From the NCBI GenBank assembly GCA_016185015.1, contig JACPOI010000002.1, positions 62,001 to 126,000 of the forward strand: DNA of 64,000 bases, read 5' to 3'. The DNA comes from Burkholderiales bacterium (lineage in GTDB: Bacteria; Pseudomonadota; Gammaproteobacteria; Burkholderiales; Burkholderiaceae_C). Positions 28,297-37,926 of this stretch are shown piece after piece. A program made the position numbers and the translations under genes. Each line of letters opens with the position of its first letter. Position 1 is the first letter of the stretch. The notes under the pieces were generated by a model, which was not told where the DNA came from, searched no databases, and worked only from the letters and a program-made list of their open reading frames with translations.

Positions 28297-29598
28297 CTAT
28301 TCCTTCTCCCGCACGGCCGTGACGCTCACATCCGCCTCGCCCTGGGCGAAATGCAGATGCAGGACCTGTCCCGGCGCCAGGCTGCGCGCGCGGGTCACCG
28401 CCTCATGGCGCTCATTGCTGACCCAGGCATATCCGCGCTGCAGCACCAGCGTGGGGTCCAGCAGTTGCAGGCGCAGGCCGGCGCGCTCCAGGCGCTGCTG
28501 CTGCGTCTGCAATCCACGCTGCGTGGATTGCGGCCAAGCCTTGCCCAACTGCTGCAGGTCGCGCTGGCGCTGGGTCAACCCATGGGTCGCGGCATAACGC
28601 AGGCGCTGCGCCTGCGCCGAGAGTGCCAGGCGCTGGCGAGCCACCAAGCCCGAAGGACGGCCCAGCCGGCTGGCCGCCAGGTCCAGGCGCTGGCTCTGGC
28701 GGTCCAGTTGCTGCTCCACGGCATCGGACAGGCGTGCCTGCATCAGATCCAGGGCCCCCAGCCATACGCTGCGCGCCTCGGCCACCAGCTCGGCCGCCGC
28801 CGTAGGCGTGGGCGCGCGCAGGTCGGCCACAAAGTCGGCAATCGTGAAATCGGTTTCGTGCCCCACGCCGCTGACCACGGGCACCGGGCTTTGCGCCAGG
28901 GTGCGGGCCAGACGCTCGTCGTTGAAAGCCCAGAGGTCCTCCATGGAGCCGCCCCCTCGTACCAACAGGATGACGTCCAGCGCCGGGCTACCCTGCTCCG
29001 CCAGGCCATAAAGCCGCTGCAAGGCGGCCACCAGTTCTGCTGGCGCCGCCGCACCCTGGACCGCCGCCGGCGCCACAAAAACCGGAATATGCGGCACCCG
29101 CCGCTGCAGGGCCGTGACCACGTCGTGCAGGGCCGCCGCCCCCAGCGAGGTCACCAGGCCGATGCCGCGTGGCTGGAGGGGCAAGTCGCGCTTGCGCGCC
29201 GCGTCGAACAGACCCTCGGCTTCCAGCTTGGCCTTGAGCTTGAGGAACTGCTCGAACAGCGCCCCCTGGCCGGCGCGTGACATCGACTCCACGATGAGTT
29301 GCAGATCGCCGCGCGGCTCATAGACACCCAGGCGTCCGCGCACCTCCACCAGTTCGCCGTCGTGTGGTGCAAAGTCCAGCAACCCGGCCGCGCGGCGAAA
29401 CATGGCGCAGCGGATCTGCCCGCTTTCATCCTTCAGCGCGAAGTAACAATGCCCGCTGGACGCGCGGCTGAAGCCCGAAATCTCGCCGCGCACCGCGACA
29501 GGATTGAAGCGGGCGTCCAGCGCATCAGCAACGGCGCGGCACAGCGCGCCAACCGGCCAGATACGCGGCGTGCCGACTGGGTTGTCGAACTCAGACAT
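28297..29598 (-). CDS. xseA: Exodeoxyribonuclease VII large subunit
   Basis: A 433-aa large subunit of exonuclease VII, a single-strand nuclease. The N-terminal OB-fold has VAVRGEISGFSRASSGHCYF and the catalytic domain has PRGIGLVTSLGAAALHD, VILLVRGGGSMEDLWAFNDE and SGVGHETDFTIADFVADLRAPTP, the last two split here into their cores GGGS and GHETD. The C-terminal part is a long helical region (DRQSQRLDLAASRL). The small subunit gene xseB is not in the window. Confidence 0.95.
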   Translation of the reverse strand: MSEFDNPVGTPRIWPVGALCRAVADALDARFNPVAVRGEISGFSRASSGHCYFALKDESGQIRCAMFRRAAGLLDFAPHDGELVEVRGRLGVYEPRGDLQLIVESMSRAGQGALFEQFLKLKAKLEAEGLFDAARKRDLPLQPRGIGLVTSLGAAALHDVVTALQRRVPHIPVFVAPAAVQGAAAPAELVAALQRLYGLAEQGSPALDVILLVRGGGSMEDLWAFNDERLARTLAQSPVPVVSGVGHETDFTIADFVADLRAPTPTAAAELVAEARSVWLGALDLMQARLSDAVEQQLDRQSQRLDLAASRLGRPSGLVARQRLALSAQAQRLRYAATHGLTQRQRDLQQLGKAWPQSTQRGLQTQQQRLERAGLRLQLLDPTLVLQRGYAWVSNERHEAVTRARSLAPGQVLHLHFAQGEADVSVTAVREKE

Positions 29599-29948
29599 GA
29601 GCAGGCATGCGGTTCGCGACCGCGTGGCAGCAGCAGACTACTCCACAGCAGGTGGGCGGTTGACAGGGCATGGCACGGGTCGCCCCCAAGCCTGATTTTT
29701 CGGTGCAAGCCATTGATTCCATTGGATTTTTATCTGCCTTTTTTGTCATCGTTCTGTCGCAAACGCGCATGAACAGGTGCATCGGAGCACCTACCCAACA
29801 GTTCTGCACAAAGTTATCCACATGAACTGTGGGCTACCTGGCGGCCTTGGCCGCATGCCGGCCGGAACGGACATGCGCGACGCGCCAACAGCGGTTCGCC
29901 CATCGGCCTCGGTCATAATCGCAACGCACATTCGCGTGGAGGATCCCT
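29599..29948. other. Intergenic region between xseA and exbB
   Basis: This 350-bp gap is between divergent genes. It holds one perfect DnaA box at 29814-29822 and an AT-richer stretch at about 29695-29765. No convincing small gene was seen. It should contain the promoters of both xseA and the exbB operon, but no clear -35/-10 pair was found for either. Confidence 0.6.
29814..29822 (+). promoter_or_regulatory. DnaA box
   Basis: TTATCCACA, an exact match to the DnaA consensus. It is single, so it is a possible regulatory DnaA site rather than an origin. Confidence 0.45.
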
Positions 29949-30584
29949 TTGTTTTCCATCATACAAGCCGCTGGTTGGCCGATCTGGCCCCTGATCATCT
30001 GTTCCATCCTGGGACTGGCCCTGATCATCGAACGCTTTCTCAGCCTCAAGACCGCCAAGGTCGCCCCCCCGCAACTGCTGGACGAAGTGCTGAAAGCCTC
30101 CAGCTCGGCATTGCCCGCACCCGAAGTCATCGCCCAGCTCGAGAAGAACTCGGCCCTGGGCGAGGTGCTGGCCAGCGGCCTGCTGGCCCTGCAGACCAAA
30201 CCGACCAGCAGCGACGAAGAGCTGCGCAACGCCCTGGAAAGCAGCGGCCGCGTCGTAGCCCACCGCCTGGAGCGCTATCTCAGCGCCCTGGCCACCATCG
30301 CCTCGGTGGCGCCCCTCATGGGCCTGTTCGGCACCGTCGTCGGCATGATCGAGATCTTCGGCTCCCAATCGCCAGCGGGCGGTGCCACCGGTGGCAACCC
30401 GGCGCAGCTGGCCCAAGGCATCTCGATCGCGCTGTACAACACCGCCTTCGGCCTGATCATCGCCATTCCCGCCCTGATCTTCTGGCGCTACTTCCGGGCC
30501 CGCGTCGATGAATACCTGCTGACGCTGGAACAGGCTGGCGAACGCCTGCTGCAACACCTGGCCACGCTGCGCACCCCGTCATGA
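29949..30584 (+). CDS. exbB: Biopolymer transporter ExbB / TolQ / MotA family
   Basis: A 211-aa proton-channel subunit that with ExbD turns the proton gradient into force for TonB-type systems. It has three membrane segments: [17 protein letters not shown] near residue 15, [26 protein letters not shown] and [20 protein letters not shown], each longer one being recognised by its core ([21 protein letters not shown]). The start codon is TTG at 29949, preceded by GGAGG at good distance, and no ATG fits as well. The stop overlaps the exbD ATG (ATGA). No tonB gene is adjacent. Confidence 0.93.
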   Translation: MFSIIQAAGWPIWPLIICSILGLALIIERFLSLKTAKVAPPQLLDEVLKASSSALPAPEVIAQLEKNSALGEVLASGLLALQTKPTSSDEELRNALESSGRVVAHRLERYLSALATIASVAPLMGLFGTVVGMIEIFGSQSPAGGATGGNPAQLAQGISIALYNTAFGLIIAIPALIFWRYFRARVDEYLLTLEQAGERLLQHLATLRTPS

Positions 30585-31015
30585 GACTGCACTTCCGCCG
30601 CCCCAGCCGCGAGGAACCGGAGATCAACCTGATCCCCTTCATCGATGTGCTGCTGGTGATCCTGATCTTCCTGATGCTGTCGACCACCTACAGCAAGTTC
30701 ACCGAGATGCAGTTGCGCCTGCCGGTGGCCGATACCGACGCCCAGCGCGACTACCCCAAGGAAGTCATCGTCGCCGTCAGCAGCGAAGGCAATTTTTCCG
30801 TCAACCGCGCAGCGGTCGAAGGCCGCAGCGTCGAAGCCGTGGTCGCGGTCCTGCTGCAGGCGGCCAAGGCCGGCAAGGACACCGTGGTCATCATCAGCGC
30901 CGACGCCAGCGCGCGCCACCAGTCCGTCGTGACCGTGATGGAAGCGGCACGCCGTGCCGGCCTGACGCAGATCACCTTTGCCACCCAGTCCTCGGCGCAG
31001 GCAGGCGGTCGCTGA
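30581..31015 (+). CDS. exbD: Biopolymer transporter ExbD / TolR family
   Basis: A 144-aa partner of ExbB with a single membrane segment. [20 protein letters not shown] contains the conserved pore Asp ([13 protein letters not shown]), followed by a periplasmic domain ending [11 protein letters not shown]. Its ATG overlaps the exbB stop by four bases, so it is translated in a coupled manner. It is followed by lpxK at 5 bp. Confidence 0.94.
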   Translation: MRLHFRRPSREEPEINLIPFIDVLLVILIFLMLSTTYSKFTEMQLRLPVADTDAQRDYPKEVIVAVSSEGNFSVNRAAVEGRSVEAVVAVLLQAAKAGKDTVVIISADASARHQSVVTVMEAARRAGLTQITFATQSSAQAGGR

Positions 31016-31020
31016 AGGCC

Positions 31021-32052
31021 ATGGCCAGCCCTGACCAGCCGTCCTGGCAACGTACCCTCATCGACAGCTGGCAGCGGCGCGGCCCCCTGACCTGGGCCCT
31101 GTGGCCGCTCTCCCTGCTCATGGGCCTGCTGGTGCGCCTGCGCCAGGGCCTTTACCTCAGCGGCTTGCTGCGCCGGCACGTGCTGCCCGTGCCGGTCATC
31201 GTGGTCGGCAATGTGGTGGCCGGGGGCGCGGGCAAGACACCGGTGGTCCTGGCCCTCGTCAAGCACCTGCAGGCACGCGGCCTGCACCCCGGCGTGGTCT
31301 CGCGCGGCTACGGCCGCCGCACGCAGGACTGCCGGGAGGTCCGCGACGACAGCCCTGTGCACGATGTGGGTGACGAACCGGCCCTGATCCGGCGCAACAC
31401 CGGTGTGCCGGTCTTCGTGGCCACGCGCCGCATCGAGGCCGCGCGCGCCCTGTTGCAGGCCTATCCGCAAACCGACGTGCTGGTAAGCGACGATGGCCTG
31501 CAGCACTACGCCCTGGCGCGCGACATCGAGATCTGCGTCTTCGACGACCGGGGCGTGGGCAACGGGTTCCTGCTGCCGGCCGGCCCCCTGCGCGAACCCT
31601 GGCCGCGTTATGTGGACCTGGTGCTGCACACCGGCAACCGCCCCGCCTTCACCGGCTACACGGCACGCCGTGCGCTGGCCGCCGAGGCGGTGCGCATCGA
31701 CGGCAGCCGGGTGGACCTGGTGGCCCTGGCGCAGGACGGCCGCCCCCTGCTGGCCGTCGCCGGCACGGCACGGCCCCAGGCCTTCTTCGACATGCTGCAG
31801 GCGCTGGGCCTGCCGCTAACCCTCACCGTGGCGCGCCCCGACCACGACGACTATGCCCACTGGCAGCGCCCGCTGGAACGCGACTACACCCTGCTGTGCA
31901 CCGAGAAGGATGCGCTCAAGCTCTGGGCCCACCATCCCGACGCGTTGGCCGTGCCCCTGAACTTCGCGCCCGAGCCGGCTTTTTACGTGGCACTCGACCG
32001 TCTGCTCGAAGCGACGCGGCTATCATCGCCCCATGGACACCCGACTCCTTGA
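31021..32052 (+). CDS. lpxK: Tetraacyldisaccharide 4'-kinase
   Basis: A 343-aa inner-membrane enzyme of lipid A synthesis that phosphorylates the 4'-position of the disaccharide. The Walker A loop appears in [16 protein letters not shown] near residue 62, [10 protein letters not shown] follows, and [15 protein letters not shown] has the catalytic Asp. An N-terminal membrane helix ([16 protein letters not shown]) is present. The start is 5 bp after exbD. Its last 20 bp overlap the start of the Trm112-like gene in another frame. Confidence 0.95.
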   Translation: MASPDQPSWQRTLIDSWQRRGPLTWALWPLSLLMGLLVRLRQGLYLSGLLRRHVLPVPVIVVGNVVAGGAGKTPVVLALVKHLQARGLHPGVVSRGYGRRTQDCREVRDDSPVHDVGDEPALIRRNTGVPVFVATRRIEAARALLQAYPQTDVLVSDDGLQHYALARDIEICVFDDRGVGNGFLLPAGPLREPWPRYVDLVLHTGNRPAFTGYTARRALAAEAVRIDGSRVDLVALAQDGRPLLAVAGTARPQAFFDMLQALGLPLTLTVARPDHDDYAHWQRPLERDYTLLCTEKDALKLWAHHPDALAVPLNFAPEPAFYVALDRLLEATRLSSPHGHPTP

Positions 32053-32215
32053 ACTGCTGGTCTGCCCCGTGACCAAGGGCCCGCTCGAATACGACCGGGA
32101 AAAACAGGAACTGACCTCGCGCAGCGCCCGCCTGGCCTACCCCATCCGCGACGGCATCCCGGTGCTGCTGGAAAACGAGGCGCGCACGCTGAGCGACGAA
32201 GAACTGGGGCTCTGA
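32033..32215 (+). CDS. Trm112 family protein (YcaR-like)
   Basis: A 60-aa small protein, [20 protein letters not shown], of the Trm112/UPF0434 family that in Proteobacteria sits between lpxK and kdsB. In eukaryotes Trm112 activates methyltransferases; the bacterial role is unknown. Only the first Cys of the usual zinc pair (CPVTKG) is kept, so metal binding is doubtful. It overlaps lpxK by 20 bp and precedes kdsB by 4 bp. Confidence 0.9.
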   Translation: MDTRLLELLVCPVTKGPLEYDREKQELTSRSARLAYPIRDGIPVLLENEARTLSDEELGL

Positions 32216-32219
32216 TTCC

Positions 32220-32981
32220 ATGAGCCTCACCGTCCTGATTCCGGCGCGGCTGGCCTCGACCCGCCTGCCCAACAAACCCCTGGCCGACATCGCCGGCCTG
32301 CCCATGATCGTGCGCGTGGCCCAGCGCGTCAGCAGCGGCTTGGACCGTGCCACGCGCGTGGTGGTGGCCGGCGACAGCCCCGAGATCCTGCAGGCCTGCG
32401 CGCAGCATGGCGTCGAAGCCGTGCTGACGCGCGTCGACCACCCCAGCGGCAGCGACCGTCTGGCCGAGGCCTGTGACCTGCTGCGCCTGCCCGATGACGC
32501 GCTGGTGGTCAACGTGCAGGGCGACGAACCGCTGATCGACCCCGCACTGGTCTCGGCGGTGGCCGAACTGCTGCGCCAGCGCCCCGAGGCCAGCATGAGC
32601 ACGGCGGCCCATCCCATCCACGAGGTGGCCGACTTCGTGAACCCCAACGTGGTCAAGGTGGTGCTGGATGCGCGCGACCTGGCCCTGTACTTCAGCCGCG
32701 CGCCCATCGCCTGGTGGCGTGACGGCTTTGCCCAGGGGGTCAAGACGCTGCCGGAGCCGGCCCCGTTGCGCCACATCGGCATCTATGGCTACCGCGCCGG
32801 CTTCCTGCGCCTGTTCCCGAAGCTGGCGCAGGCCCCGATCGAGGTGACCGAGGCCCTGGAGCAGCTGCGCGCCATGTGGCACGGCCACCGCATCGCCGTG
32901 CACGTGACGCCGCAGGCCCCGGGCGCCGGTGTGGACACGCCCGAAGACCTGGCGCGCGTGCGCCGGCTGTTTGCCGCCTGA
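32220..32981 (+). CDS. kdsB: 3-deoxy-manno-octulosonate cytidylyltransferase
   Basis: A 253-aa CMP-Kdo synthetase, which activates Kdo for the lipopolysaccharide core. The N-terminus [20 protein letters not shown] is the family's CTP-binding loop ([14 protein letters not shown]). [22 protein letters not shown] and [13 protein letters not shown] are further signatures. It is the fifth gene of the exbB-exbD-lpxK-trm112-kdsB string, with adk following after 157 bp. Confidence 0.96.
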   Translation: MSLTVLIPARLASTRLPNKPLADIAGLPMIVRVAQRVSSGLDRATRVVVAGDSPEILQACAQHGVEAVLTRVDHPSGSDRLAEACDLLRLPDDALVVNVQGDEPLIDPALVSAVAELLRQRPEASMSTAAHPIHEVADFVNPNVVKVVLDARDLALYFSRAPIAWWRDGFAQGVKTLPEPAPLRHIGIYGYRAGFLRLFPKLAQAPIEVTEALEQLRAMWHGHRIAVHVTPQAPGAGVDTPEDLARVRRLFAA

Positions 32982-33081
32982 AAGGCCCCGAGGGTCGCTG
33001 CTCGGGGATGAAAACAGCCCCAGGATCTGTAAGTTTCATACCGGTTACGGCATGCTATCCTCGCCTCAGTCATGCAGTTGA

Positions 33082-33795
<714 letters not shown>

Positions 33796-33814
33796 GACGC
33801 TCGCGCGCCAAGAC

Positions 33815-33839
33815 AACGCCCTGCCCTGCAGGGCGTTTT
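33815..33839 (+). terminator. Intrinsic terminator after adk
   Basis: AACGCCCTG (33815-33823) and CAGGGCGTT (33829-33837) form a 9-bp stem with a CCCTG loop, followed by TTTT. It lies 20 bp after the adk stop. Confidence 0.8.
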
Positions 33840-33849
33840 CATTTCTGCC

Positions 33850-34320
33850 TCAGGCTGGGCTGGAACGCAATCCGTAGGTTTTCGCACCGACGAACAAGTA
33901 CTCGGCACGCAGGATGGCCTCGCCTTTTTCCTCGTGAAAGGTGAAACCCAGCACGCCCATGACGTCGCCCACCTTGAGCGGTGTCACGTTCCAGGCCTGC
34001 ATGCGGGTGAGCGGCGCCAGCTCGATCTCCCAGCGCGGGTCCTTGCGACGCGGCAGCTGGGCCCGCGCCAGCAGGGCTTGGCCGTCGACCGGTGCGGTCT
34101 GCGCCGGCAAGGCGCGCCGCGCCAGGTCGGACGGCAGCGTCAAAGGGGACTGCAGCTCCAGCACCAGTTCGGCGTGCGGGTTCTGCCAGCGCACGCTCTG
34201 CACGCGCCCCTGCAGGTACAGCGGCCGTTGCTGGTCGAAGCTGCTCCAGCCATGGTGCGCCCGCGCCAGTGGCAGCAGGCCGGGCAGCAGGGCAAGACTG
34301 ATCGCGGTGCGTCGTTTCAT
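33850..34320 (-). CDS. DUF6152-like exported protein
   Basis: A 156-aa protein with an N-terminal signal (twin-arginine-like MKRRTAISLALLPGLLPLARA) followed by HHGWSSFDQQRPLYLQGRV. The HHGW..FD start and the short beta-rich domain match DUF6152 proteins of unknown function. The ATG at 34320 is the best start for a signal peptide. It lies 17 bp after a membrane-protein gene read in the same direction, and the two may act together. Confidence 0.7.
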   Translation of the reverse strand: MKRRTAISLALLPGLLPLARAHHGWSSFDQQRPLYLQGRVQSVRWQNPHAELVLELQSPLTLPSDLARRALPAQTAPVDGQALLARAQLPRRKDPRWEIELAPLTRMQAWNVTPLKVGDVMGVLGFTFHEEKGEAILRAEYLFVGAKTYGLRSSPA

Positions 34321-34337
34321 GCGTAACTCCGGTGGTC

Positions 34338-34757
34338 TCAGAGATAGGCAATCCAGCGGCCACAAACCAGCACGGCCAGCCAGATCAGGGTGGACAGCAG
34401 CATCTGCGCACGCGCCAGGCCATCGAGCTTGTGCAGGGAGCCCCGTCCATGGAACCAGCCTGCATTACACGCCGCTGCCAATAACAGCAGCATCTTGAGG
34501 GAGAAAGCGCGGTTGGCCAGCAACTCGGCCGGCTGGCTGGCGAACATCAGCAGGCCCGAGACCGCAGCCAGGCTGAAACCCGCCAGGGCCAGGCCCAGGC
34601 TCAGGCGGGCCAGTTCGCGCACCGGCAGCGCAGCGCCCAGGCCGAAGACCCGCAGCTCCAGCAGCACGAGATTGCCGATCAGCAAGGCGATCCCGCTCAG
34701 GTGCACAACCTCAAGCGCGGGGTAGGCCCAGGCACTGGAGAGCAAGGCGCTGAACAT
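34338..34757 (-). CDS. Conserved membrane protein (DUF6644/DUF2214-like)
   Basis: A 139-aa protein with four predicted membrane segments: VVHLSGIALLIGNLVLLELRV, LSLGLALAGFSLAAVSGLLM, SLKMLLLLAAACNAGWF and LLSTLIWLAVLVCG. The conserved His in the first segment resembles heme or metal sites of small membrane proteins. Family assignment is tentative. It lies between asparaginase (16 bp upstream) and the DUF6152-like gene (17 bp downstream), so all three may form an operon. Confidence 0.6.
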   Translation of the reverse strand: MFSALLSSAWAYPALEVVHLSGIALLIGNLVLLELRVFGLGAALPVRELARLSLGLALAGFSLAAVSGLLMFASQPAELLANRAFSLKMLLLLAAACNAGWFHGRGSLHKLDGLARAQMLLSTLIWLAVLVCGRWIAYL

Positions 34758-34773
34758 GACGCGGGGCCGCCCC

Positions 34774-35742
34774 TCAGCGCAGGAGTTCGAGCATCAGCGC
34801 CAGTCGCGCCTTGACGGGGCTCAGGCCAGCCGCCACCGGGAATTCTTCGCCCGGCCGGGGCCACAGAAAGCCATCGGCACAGCGGGTGCTGCGCAGCACC
34901 CGCACGCCGGCCGCCTGCGCACGCCGCAAGGCGGCCTCCAGCTCATGATGCACGGTGCCGCCCCCGGTGCCAGCCAGCACCAGGCCCCGCACCGGCGGGG
35001 CCCCATGGCGCGCGGCGACGGCCGGGTCCACCAGCGCGTCCACCGTAGCGCCGCAGGCCGCGGCGTGGCTGAGCACGATCTCGACCCGCGGCAGTGCCGG
35101 CGCCATGAGCAGGACGTCCAGCAGCATCTTCTGCGGAACAAGCGGCTCGGGCCAGTCACGCAGGTGCTCGACGCGTCCCTGCTGGACCCGCCCAAGATCA
35201 CCGGCCTCCCCTGCGCTGAAAGCGTCGAGCCGCGAGCTGTGGACCTTCTGAACATCCTGCGCGCCCAGGATGCGGCCGGCACACACGGCCAGCACGCCTT
35301 GCGCGCCCGCGGTGGCCGCCACCGCCAAGGCATCACGCAGGTTCTGCGGACCGTCGGCGTCCGTTGCGTTGGCCGGTCGCATGGCGCAGGTCAGCACCAC
35401 GGGCTTGCGGGGTGCCAGCACGGTCTGCAGCAGAAAGGCCGTCTCCTCCAGCGTATCGGTCCCATGCGTGATGACCAGGCCTTGCACATCGGCCTGCGCC
35501 AACCAGTGCACACAACGCTGCAGCAGCTTCTGCCACACCGCCAGATCCATGTCCTTGCTGTCGATCTGGGCCACCTGTTCGCTCAGCAGCGCAAAGCCCG
35601 AAGGCGCCGCCAGGCCGGTCATCAGCTCGGCCACCGGCTTCTGCGCGGCCAGGTAGTCGCGGCTGTCGGCGGCGCTGGTCGCCAGGCCGGCAATGGTGCC
35701 GCCGGTGCCCAAAACCACGATTTTTTCTTGCCCCACTTGCAT
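34774..35742 (-). CDS. Asparaginase
   Basis: A 322-aa L-asparaginase family protein. VLGTGGTIAG near residue 12 holds the nucleophilic Thr, and VITHGTDTLEETAF holds the second catalytic Thr-Asp pair (the TGGTIAG and HGTDT signatures). Without a signal peptide it is likely cytoplasmic (type I). It converts Asn to Asp and ammonia. It is divergent from lexA, and its start lies 12 bp from the first LexA box, so SOS control cannot be excluded. Confidence 0.9.
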   Translation of the reverse strand: MQVGQEKIVVLGTGGTIAGLATSAADSRDYLAAQKPVAELMTGLAAPSGFALLSEQVAQIDSKDMDLAVWQKLLQRCVHWLAQADVQGLVITHGTDTLEETAFLLQTVLAPRKPVVLTCAMRPANATDADGPQNLRDALAVAATAGAQGVLAVCAGRILGAQDVQKVHSSRLDAFSAGEAGDLGRVQQGRVEHLRDWPEPLVPQKMLLDVLLMAPALPRVEIVLSHAAACGATVDALVDPAVAARHGAPPVRGLVLAGTGGGTVHHELEAALRRAQAAGVRVLRSTRCADGFLWPRPGEEFPVAAGLSPVKARLALMLELLR

Positions 35743-35753
35743 TTCCCGGAAAA

Positions 35754-35769
35754 CTGGTTAAAAATACAG
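35754..35769 (+). promoter_or_regulatory. LexA (SOS) box 1
   Basis: CTGGTTAAAAATACAG follows the CTG(T/G)-N8-ACAG pattern of LexA sites with one change in the left half. It is 19 bp (two helical turns) from the second box. Confidence 0.7.
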
Positions 35770-35772
35770 TTA

Positions 35773-35788
35773 CTGGATATCGAGACAG
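35773..35788 (+). promoter_or_regulatory. LexA (SOS) box 2
   Basis: CTGGATATCGAGACAG has the same CTGG-N8-ACAG form, and its flanking TA...TA extends the dyad. It lies 37 bp before the lexA ATG. Two boxes indicate tight autoregulation. Confidence 0.75.
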
Positions 35789-35824
35789 TACCTTGTCTCC
35801 TTCCCGCCTACAGGAGTCACGACG

Positions 35825-36508
35825 ATGGACCTGCCGCAGTACCCGATCAAGCTGACCGCCCGCCAGCAGCAGATTCTGGACCTGATCCAGAGCGCCATCG
35901 CGCGCACCGGCGCCCCGCCCACGCGCGCCGAGATCGCCGCCGAACTGGGCTTCAAGTCCGCCAATGCGGCCGAGGAGCACCTGCAGGCGCTGGCGCGCAA
36001 GGGCGTGATCGAACTGGTCAGCGGCACGTCGCGCGGCATCCGCCTGCAAGGCGAGGCGCTGCGCTCCATCAATGAATCGCGCATCAAGCAATTCTCCCTG
36101 CCCATGCCGGACCTGTCCCATCTCGCCCTGCCCCTGATCGGACGCGTCGCTGCCGGTTCGCCCATTCTCGCGCAGGAGCACGTGGACCAGACCTATTACG
36201 TCGAGAGCTCGCTGTTCCAGCGCAAGCCCGACTACCTGCTCAAGGTGCGCGGCATGTCCATGCGCGACGCCGGCATCATGGACGGCGACCTGCTGGCCGT
36301 GCAGTCCACCAAGGACGCCAAGAACGGCCAGATAGTGGTGGCGCGCCTGGGTGACGAAGTCACGGTCAAGCGCTTCCGTCGCAACAAGCACCTGATCGAA
36401 CTGCTGCCGGAAAACCCCGACTACCAGACCATCGTGGTCGAGCCGGGCGACCCCTTCGAGATCGAGGGGCTGGCCGTCGGCCTCATCCGCAACACCATGC
36501 TCATGTGA
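35825..36508 (+). CDS. lexA: SOS repressor LexA
   Basis: A 227-aa repressor of the SOS response. The N-terminal winged helix has [16 protein letters not shown] and [19 protein letters not shown]. The self-cleavage site is Ala110-Gly111 in [11 protein letters not shown], the catalytic Ser145 is in [15 protein letters not shown], and Lys182 is in VTVKRFRR. All the residues for RecA-stimulated cleavage are present. Two LexA boxes lie upstream. A small gene follows 31 bp downstream and is probably co-transcribed. Confidence 0.97.
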   Translation: MDLPQYPIKLTARQQQILDLIQSAIARTGAPPTRAEIAAELGFKSANAAEEHLQALARKGVIELVSGTSRGIRLQGEALRSINESRIKQFSLPMPDLSHLALPLIGRVAAGSPILAQEHVDQTYYVESSLFQRKPDYLLKVRGMSMRDAGIMDGDLLAVQSTKDAKNGQIVVARLGDEVTVKRFRRNKHLIELLPENPDYQTIVVEPGDPFEIEGLAVGLIRNTMLM

Positions 36509-36539
36509 ACGCGCTGCGTCCCGCCCCGAAAGGTCAACG

Positions 36540-36827
36540 ATGAACACCGCCTACGCCCTCTGGACTCCCCTGCAAGGCCTGCTGCGCTGGCTGGCCCCCG
36601 CGGTGCCGCAGCGTCCCGCCATGCTGGAGCCGGCCCTGCCGTCCGTCCGCAGCCCGGCCCTGGCCGCCGCGCGCAGCCGCCCGATGCAGCGCCCACTGCG
36701 CGTGGTGCGTGTGATGGAAGCCGGCCAGCCCCGCTCGCAGGTGGGCCGCATGGTGATCTCCGGCCGCATGGCCGACGTCTGCGCCGAACTCGACCGCCTG
36801 GCCGCCTGCGAAGCCGCGCGCCACTGA
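36540..36827 (+). CDS. Small hypothetical protein downstream of lexA
   Basis: A 95-aa protein that I do not recognise. It has no signal peptide. The first half is Pro/Arg/Ala-rich, and the second half (RVVRVMEAGQPRSQVGRMV, then ISGRMADVCAELDRLAACEA) looks like a short folded helix-strand unit. AAAGG lies at good distance before the ATG. It starts 31 bp after lexA in the same direction with no terminator between, so it should be induced with lexA after DNA damage. In Pseudomonas the cell-division inhibitor SulA occupies this place, but no SulA similarity is visible. Confidence 0.65.
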   Translation: MNTAYALWTPLQGLLRWLAPAVPQRPAMLEPALPSVRSPALAAARSRPMQRPLRVVRVMEAGQPRSQVGRMVISGRMADVCAELDRLAACEAARH

Positions 36828-36896
36828 ACGGTTTCTGCCGCAGCCACCGCCTCCATCCGGGTTAGCCCGTAGGAGAGGCCGAGGCACAATAGCGGC

Positions 36897-37904
36897 ATGA
36901 ATATCGTGATTCTGGACGACTACCAGGACGTCGTACGCAAGCTGGACTGCGCTACAAAACTGGCCGACTACCCCCCCAAGGTCTACACCAACACCGTCAA
37001 GGGACTGGGGCAGCTCTCGGTACGATTGCGTGATGCCGACGTGCTGGTGTTGATCCGCGAACGCACGCCCATCACCCGCCAGCTGGTAGAAAAACTGCCA
37101 CGACTCAAGCTCATCTCCCAGACCGGCCGCATGGGCAGCCACATTGATATCGAAGCCTGTACCGAACGCGGCATTGCCGTGGCCGAAGGCACGGGTTCGC
37201 CGGTGGCGCCTGCCGAACTGACCTGGGCACTGATCATGGCCGCCATGCGCCGCCTGCCGCAGTACATCGGCAACCTCAAGCACGGCGTCTGGCAGCAATC
37301 CGGGCTGAAGTCGGCCGCCATGCCGCCCAACTTCGGTCTGGGCACGGTGCTGCGCGGCAAGACCTTGGGGCTGTGGGGCTACGGCAAGATCGGGCAGATG
37401 GTGGCCGGCTATGGCCGTGCCTTCGGCATGCGCGTGCTGGTCTGGGGCCGTGACCCCTCGCGCGAGAAGGCCGTGCAGGATGGCTACGAGGCCGCAGGCA
37501 GCCGCGAGGAATTCTTCCGGCAAAGCGACGTGCTCAGCCTGCACCTGCGCCTGAACGAGGCCACGCGCGGTATCGTCACGCCCGCCGATCTGGCGCTGAT
37601 GAAACCCACCTCACTGCTGGTCAACACCTCGCGCGCCGAACTGCTGGAGCCCGAGGCGCTGATCAGCGCGCTCAACCACGGCCGCCCCGGCATGGCGGCG
37701 ATCGACGTGTTCGAATCCGAACCCATCCTGCAGGGCCACGCCCTGCTGCGTCTGGAAAACTGCATCTGCACGCCGCACATCGGCTACGTCGAGCAGGAGA
37801 GCTACGAGATGTATTTCGGCTCGGCCTTCGACAACGTCGTGAACTTCATCCAGGGCAAGCCCAGCAACATCGCCAACCCGGATGCGCTGAAGGTACGGCG
37901 CTGA
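36897..37904 (+). CDS. D-2-hydroxyacid dehydrogenase family protein
   Basis: A 335-aa NAD-dependent dehydrogenase of the SerA-like family. The substrate domain has ISQTGRMGSHIDIEACTERG and the cofactor loop is LGLWGYGKIGQMVAGYG. Catalytic residues are in VNTSRAELLEPEALISAL (Arg), AIDVFESEPIL (Glu) and CTPHIGYVEQESYEMYF (His). This subfamily is often named phosphoglycerate dehydrogenase-like, but no regulatory ACT domain is present and the substrate is unknown. It differs from the enzyme encoded at 12750-13730. Confidence 0.88.
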   Translation: MNIVILDDYQDVVRKLDCATKLADYPPKVYTNTVKGLGQLSVRLRDADVLVLIRERTPITRQLVEKLPRLKLISQTGRMGSHIDIEACTERGIAVAEGTGSPVAPAELTWALIMAAMRRLPQYIGNLKHGVWQQSGLKSAAMPPNFGLGTVLRGKTLGLWGYGKIGQMVAGYGRAFGMRVLVWGRDPSREKAVQDGYEAAGSREEFFRQSDVLSLHLRLNEATRGIVTPADLALMKPTSLLVNTSRAELLEPEALISALNHGRPGMAAIDVFESEPILQGHALLRLENCICTPHIGYVEQESYEMYFGSAFDNVVNFIQGKPSNIANPDALKVRR

Positions 37905-37926
37905 CTGCGAGACCTTGAACAGGCTC

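Noticed and set aside
29814-29822. Replication origin
   Set aside because: Only one DnaA box is present, with no AT-rich unwinding element cluster and no dnaA or other origin genes nearby.
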